From assembly GCA_027296805.1 (NCBI GenBank), contig JAPUIR010000429.1:1-7731 (forward strand): a stretch of 7,731 bases of DNA, read 5' to 3'. Below the pieces are notes generated by a model. That model saw nothing but the letters and a program-made list of their open reading frames with translations. It was not told where the DNA came from and did not search any database. This document shows positions 5,775-7,731 of the stretch, piece by piece (within the stretch, counting starts at the first letter, position 1; each line of letters starts with the position of its first letter). The position numbers and the translations under genes are program-made. This stretch comes from Chloroflexota bacterium. Lineage in GTDB: Bacteria > Chloroflexota > Dehalococcoidia > Bin125.

Positions 5775-5812
5775 TCTCATGAGATTTACTTATCACACTG
5801 ATGTGGTATATA
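5775..5812 (+). promoter_or_regulatory. Extended -10 promoter with overlapping dyads for the patatin gene
   Basis: TTTACT (5785-5790), a 16-nt spacer and TATATA (5807-5812) preceded by TGG make an extended -10 promoter in an AT-rich island. The predicted start is near 5819, giving a leader of about 55 nt. A perfect palindrome TCTCATGAGA (5775-5784) abuts the -35. An imperfect dyad TATCACA-CTGA-TGTGGTA (5791-5808, one G-T pair) fills the spacer, where a repressor would block polymerase. Farther upstream CGAACACA is repeated at 5705-5712 and 5719-5726. Confidence 0.55.
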
Positions 5813-5820
5813 TCGGCAAA

Positions 5821-5861
5821 CGACGGGTTCTTGCGAACGCCCGCGGGGCACAACCCCGTCG
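5821..5861 (+). promoter_or_regulatory. 5' leader stem-loop before the patatin start
   Basis: CGACGGGTT (5821-5829) pairs with AACCCCGTCG (5852-5861) in a 9-bp stem with one bulge. An inner GCCC-GCG-GGGC hairpin (5839-5849) lies inside the loop. It would begin almost at the predicted transcript 5' end and stop 3 nt before the GGAGG ribosome site (5865-5869). It could stabilise the mRNA or control ribosome access. Confidence 0.5.
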
Positions 5862-5873
5862 GATGGAGGCGAA

Positions 5874-7196
5874 ATGCCGCTACTTTTGTTCTTCCTGGGG
5901 ATCGTGCGCAAGATCGTGCTTCGCGACTGGGGACCGGAGGCCTGGCGCATCCCCATCCAGGCCTTCGTGAAGCTTCTGCTCCTGATCATGCTGTTCATCG
6001 GGGCGGTGCTCCTGTTGGTCGCTGCCCTCGCGATGCTGCCGCTGATCGTCGCGGTTATCGGTGTTGTCCTGGTCGTGGTGTCGTTCACGTGGCTGATCTC
6101 GTTCTTCGCTCCCCACCTTCTTGCGACGGCGCCGTCCAACCCGATCCCGATGCCAACCACCACGCCGACGTCGCCGCCACCGCTGGATGTCATCGTGGAT
6201 CCTGGTCTCAATCCCAACGCGGAATACGACGCGGTTTTCGAAGGTGGGGGGGTCAAGGCGATCGCGCACATCGGAGCCCTGAAGCGGCTGGAAGACGCCG
6301 GGCTGAAGCCACGGCACGTGGCTGGGACCTCGGGAGGCGCCGTCATCGGCGGCGCTGTCGTGGCTGGAGGGAAAGCCGTCGACATCTGGGGGATTTTGAC
6401 GGACGGTGACCTCACCCGCGTGCTCGACGCACGCACTGCCCCGAACCGGCCGCTGCTTCGGCACCCCCTCTACGCGCTGACGCCGCTGATCCCGGGCCTC
6501 CTTCTGGACAAGTCCATGTTCCGGGGCTTGGCGTTGCGGGAGTTTCTGCGAGAGAGCCTGGCCGGCTTGGTGGGTGGCCCCCCCGACCCCACGTTCAAGG
6601 ATCTCCCGGGCTTCCCGGACCAAAAGGTGCACCTCATCGCAGCGGACATCACGCGGCGTGTAACGGTCGACTTCCCAAGCGGCGACACTGCTGCCGACTA
6701 CGAAAAGTGGCCGGACCCCGAATTAATGCCGGTCGCTGACGCGGTCTACATGAGCGCCGCCATCCCCTTCTTCTTCGCGCCGAAGCGACTGCTCATCAAG
6801 GACACGACCGTAGAGGCGGACCTCGTGGATGGCGGAGTTACGAGCGGTTTCCCGATCTGGGTCTTCGATGTCCCCTGCGACCCCGAGATTCCAACCTTCG
6901 GATTCTTGTTGGAGGAGGGGAAGGCGGCGCCGAGCCCGATCCGCAACGTGCTCAGCTTCGCCTGGAACCTGATTCAGACCGGTATCGGATCGGCCGACAA
7001 GATCTTGAGCGAACACAACGAGACACGCACGATCGAGATCCCGATTCCCCCTGGCATCACTTCGACGGACTTCGATCTCTCGCAAGCGCAGCAGGTGGCG
7101 CTGTTCGTGAGTGGCTATGAGGCGGCGGACAGCTTCCTGCAGTCCTTCGTCTGGTCCGACTACGTTCTCAAATATCGTTGCAAGGCCGCCCCGTAG
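5874..7196 (+). CDS. Membrane-anchored patatin-like phospholipase / lipid acyl hydrolase
   Basis: The 440-residue protein joins an N-terminal membrane part to a patatin domain. Basic residues (R12, K13, R17, R25, K33) precede two hydrophobic helices at about 33-53 and 56-78, predicting a hairpin with both ends in the cytoplasm. A Pro/Thr linker follows (86-103). The catalytic domain has the oxyanion glycine motif FEGGGVKAIAHIGAL (122-136), the nucleophile elbow GTSGG with Ser153, YMSAAIPFFFAP (292-303), and the second dyad residue Asp319 in VDGGVTSGFP. All catalytic elements are intact. Patatin-family enzymes use a Ser-Asp dyad to release fatty acids from glycero- or other lipids; the actual substrate is unknown. 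Cytoplasmic facing suggests inner-membrane lipid turnover rather than a secreted toxin, which is inference. The ATG has GGAGG 4 nt upstream. The gene has its own promoter and leader hairpin, and is followed by a hairpin at 7221-7239. Confidence 0.93.
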   Translation: MPLLLFFLGIVRKIVLRDWGPEAWRIPIQAFVKLLLLIMLFIGAVLLLVAALAMLPLIVAVIGVVLVVVSFTWLISFFAPHLLATAPSNPIPMPTTTPTSPPPLDVIVDPGLNPNAEYDAVFEGGGVKAIAHIGALKRLEDAGLKPRHVAGTSGGAVIGGAVVAGGKAVDIWGILTDGDLTRVLDARTAPNRPLLRHPLYALTPLIPGLLLDKSMFRGLALREFLRESLAGLVGGPPDPTFKDLPGFPDQKVHLIAADITRRVTVDFPSGDTAADYEKWPDPELMPVADAVYMSAAIPFFFAPKRLLIKDTTVEADLVDGGVTSGFPIWVFDVPCDPEIPTFGFLLEEGKAAPSPIRNVLSFAWNLIQTGIGSADKILSEHNETRTIEIPIPPGITSTDFDLSQAQQVALFVSGYEAADSFLQSFVWSDYVLKYRCKAAP

Positions 7197-7220
7197 GGTT
7201 GCTTTGCGGATCAGCCGCCT

Positions 7221-7239
7221 GACCCGCGGGAGCGGGGTC
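7221..7239 (+). terminator. Stem-loop 25 nt after the patatin stop
   Basis: GACCCGC (7221-7227) pairs with GCGGGGTC (7232-7239) around a GGGA loop, giving 7 bp with one bulge. Its position just past the stop suits a transcription end. A T-run is lacking, so termination is uncertain. Confidence 0.4.
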
Positions 7240-7272
7240 TAGTGGGTTCCTGTGCAGATCGCTGTCTCTTCC

Positions 7273-7307
7273 TTTCACGGAACCTGGATCTGCGTACACT
7301 CGATCCA
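7273..7307 (+). promoter_or_regulatory. Promoter and operator candidate for the last gene
   Basis: TACACT (7295-7300) resembles a -10 box. TTTCAC (7273-7278), 16 nt upstream, is a poor -35. An inverted repeat TGGATC (7285-7290), 11 nt, GATCCA (7302-7307) is centred on the -10, so a dimeric regulator bound there would occlude the promoter. Confidence 0.35.
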
Positions 7308-7335
7308 AGCGCAGGTCGGGCAAACGGAGGGTCGA

Positions 7336-7731
7336 TTGCAGCGAATCAAGCGAATCATGAAGTCGAATGCGACGGACGGCCCGTCGCTGCGAGGCCGTCT
7401 CGCCGCGGCGGTGGCGGTGGCCGGGATCGCCGCCATCGCGGCCGGCATCGTCAATGTCTCTATCGCCGACCCGGTGGCGGAGGCCGCGCCGGTCAGCGCC
7501 CAGTTTGCGACAGAGGCAGACCCCAAGTCGGCGCCGCCTCAAGAGACGGAGAAGGGAACGCCCGAGCAATGGGCGGAGCAGATCGAGGCCGCGGTCGCGG
7601 CCGGGAAGCTAACCCCTGAGGAGGCAGAATCCAAGCTGGCGGCGATTGCCAACGGCGGCGGGTCCAAGGACCGTAGCGCCGACAAGTTGATAGCGCCGAA
7701 GAAGCCGCAGTCGCTCGAGGAGTGGACGAGC
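7336..7731 (+). CDS. Exported or membrane-tethered protein, function unknown (3' end cut by window)
   Basis: The frame from TTG 7336 is open for all 132 codons to the window edge. GGAGG (7326-7330) lies 5 nt before the TTG. The alternative in-frame ATG at 7357 has no ribosome site, so TTG is preferred. A basic start (R3, K5, R6, K9, R19, R21) precedes a hydrophobic Ala/Ile/Val segment at 22-39, which is a signal peptide or membrane anchor; cleavage after SIA (44) or VSA (55) is possible. An acidic, Pro-containing linker follows. Residues 76-104 (PEQWAEQIEAAVAAGKL, then TPEEAESKLAAI) form a predicted helical pair of the 'aGKLTpEEA' type, common in short secreted or EF-hand-like and SHOCT-like proteins, but too short for a family call. 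The remaining visible residues are Lys/Ser-rich. The C-terminal domain lies outside the window. The gene may follow the patatin gene but has its own promoter candidate. Confidence 0.7.
   Translation, partial: MQRIKRIMKSNATDGPSLRGRLAAAVAVAGIAAIAAGIVNVSIADPVAEAAPVSAQFATEADPKSAPPQETEKGTPEQWAEQIEAAVAAGKLTPEEAESKLAAIANGGGSKDRSADKLIAPKKPQSLEEWTS

Noticed and set aside
5880..6632. Minus-strand open frames of 250 and 216 codons opposite the patatin gene
   Set aside because: Antisense shadows. The sense strand has intact catalytic motifs and a ribosome site.

Overview
The window is GC-rich, gene-dense bacterial DNA. It carries seven protein genes, two of them cut by the window edges. Good Shine-Dalgarno sequences, TTG starts on two genes, Sec-type signal peptides and sigma-70-like promoters fit an uncultured environmental bacterium. 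The gene mix points to a lineage such as Myxococcota/Desulfobacterota-like groups, Binatota or Chloroflexota: a 'TDGLPVVPPT' family protein, an acyl-CoA isomerase-like crotonase, and a CSLREA/beta-helix surface protein ending in GWNLV repeats. The sequence alone does not decide the phylum. No rRNA, tRNA, CRISPR array, transposase or phage gene was seen.

Left part (1-2234). A leftward gene for a conserved protein of unknown function (1-883, 3' end missing) diverges from a rightward pair 17 bp apart. The pair is a small ABM-fold protein (1051-1404) and a class I SAM-dependent methyltransferase (1422-2234), probably one operon. The leftward gene appears to have a promoter that would give a leaderless mRNA.

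Middle (2235-3430). A 293-bp non-coding stretch holds a strong hairpin and a repeated CGCTAGCC(T)G element. It is followed by a crotonase-family enoyl-CoA hydratase/isomerase (2528-3367). This enzyme lacks both glutamates of the classical hydratase and keeps an acidic residue at the isomerase-type position. It ends tail to tail with the next gene.

Right part (3431-7731). A 659-residue secreted CSLREA/right-handed beta-helix protein is encoded leftward (3431-5410). It diverges across a 463-bp, signal-rich intergenic region from a membrane-anchored patatin-like lipid hydrolase (5874-7196). After a hairpin comes the 5' part of a gene for an exported or membrane-tethered protein (7336 to the edge).

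There is no obvious single pathway. The left half looks like acyl/aromatic metabolism and small-molecule modification, and the right half like cell-envelope functions. The most noteworthy points are the surface protein's duplicated GWNLV tail in the place where an anchoring signal normally sits, and the layered regulatory architecture between 5411 and 5873.
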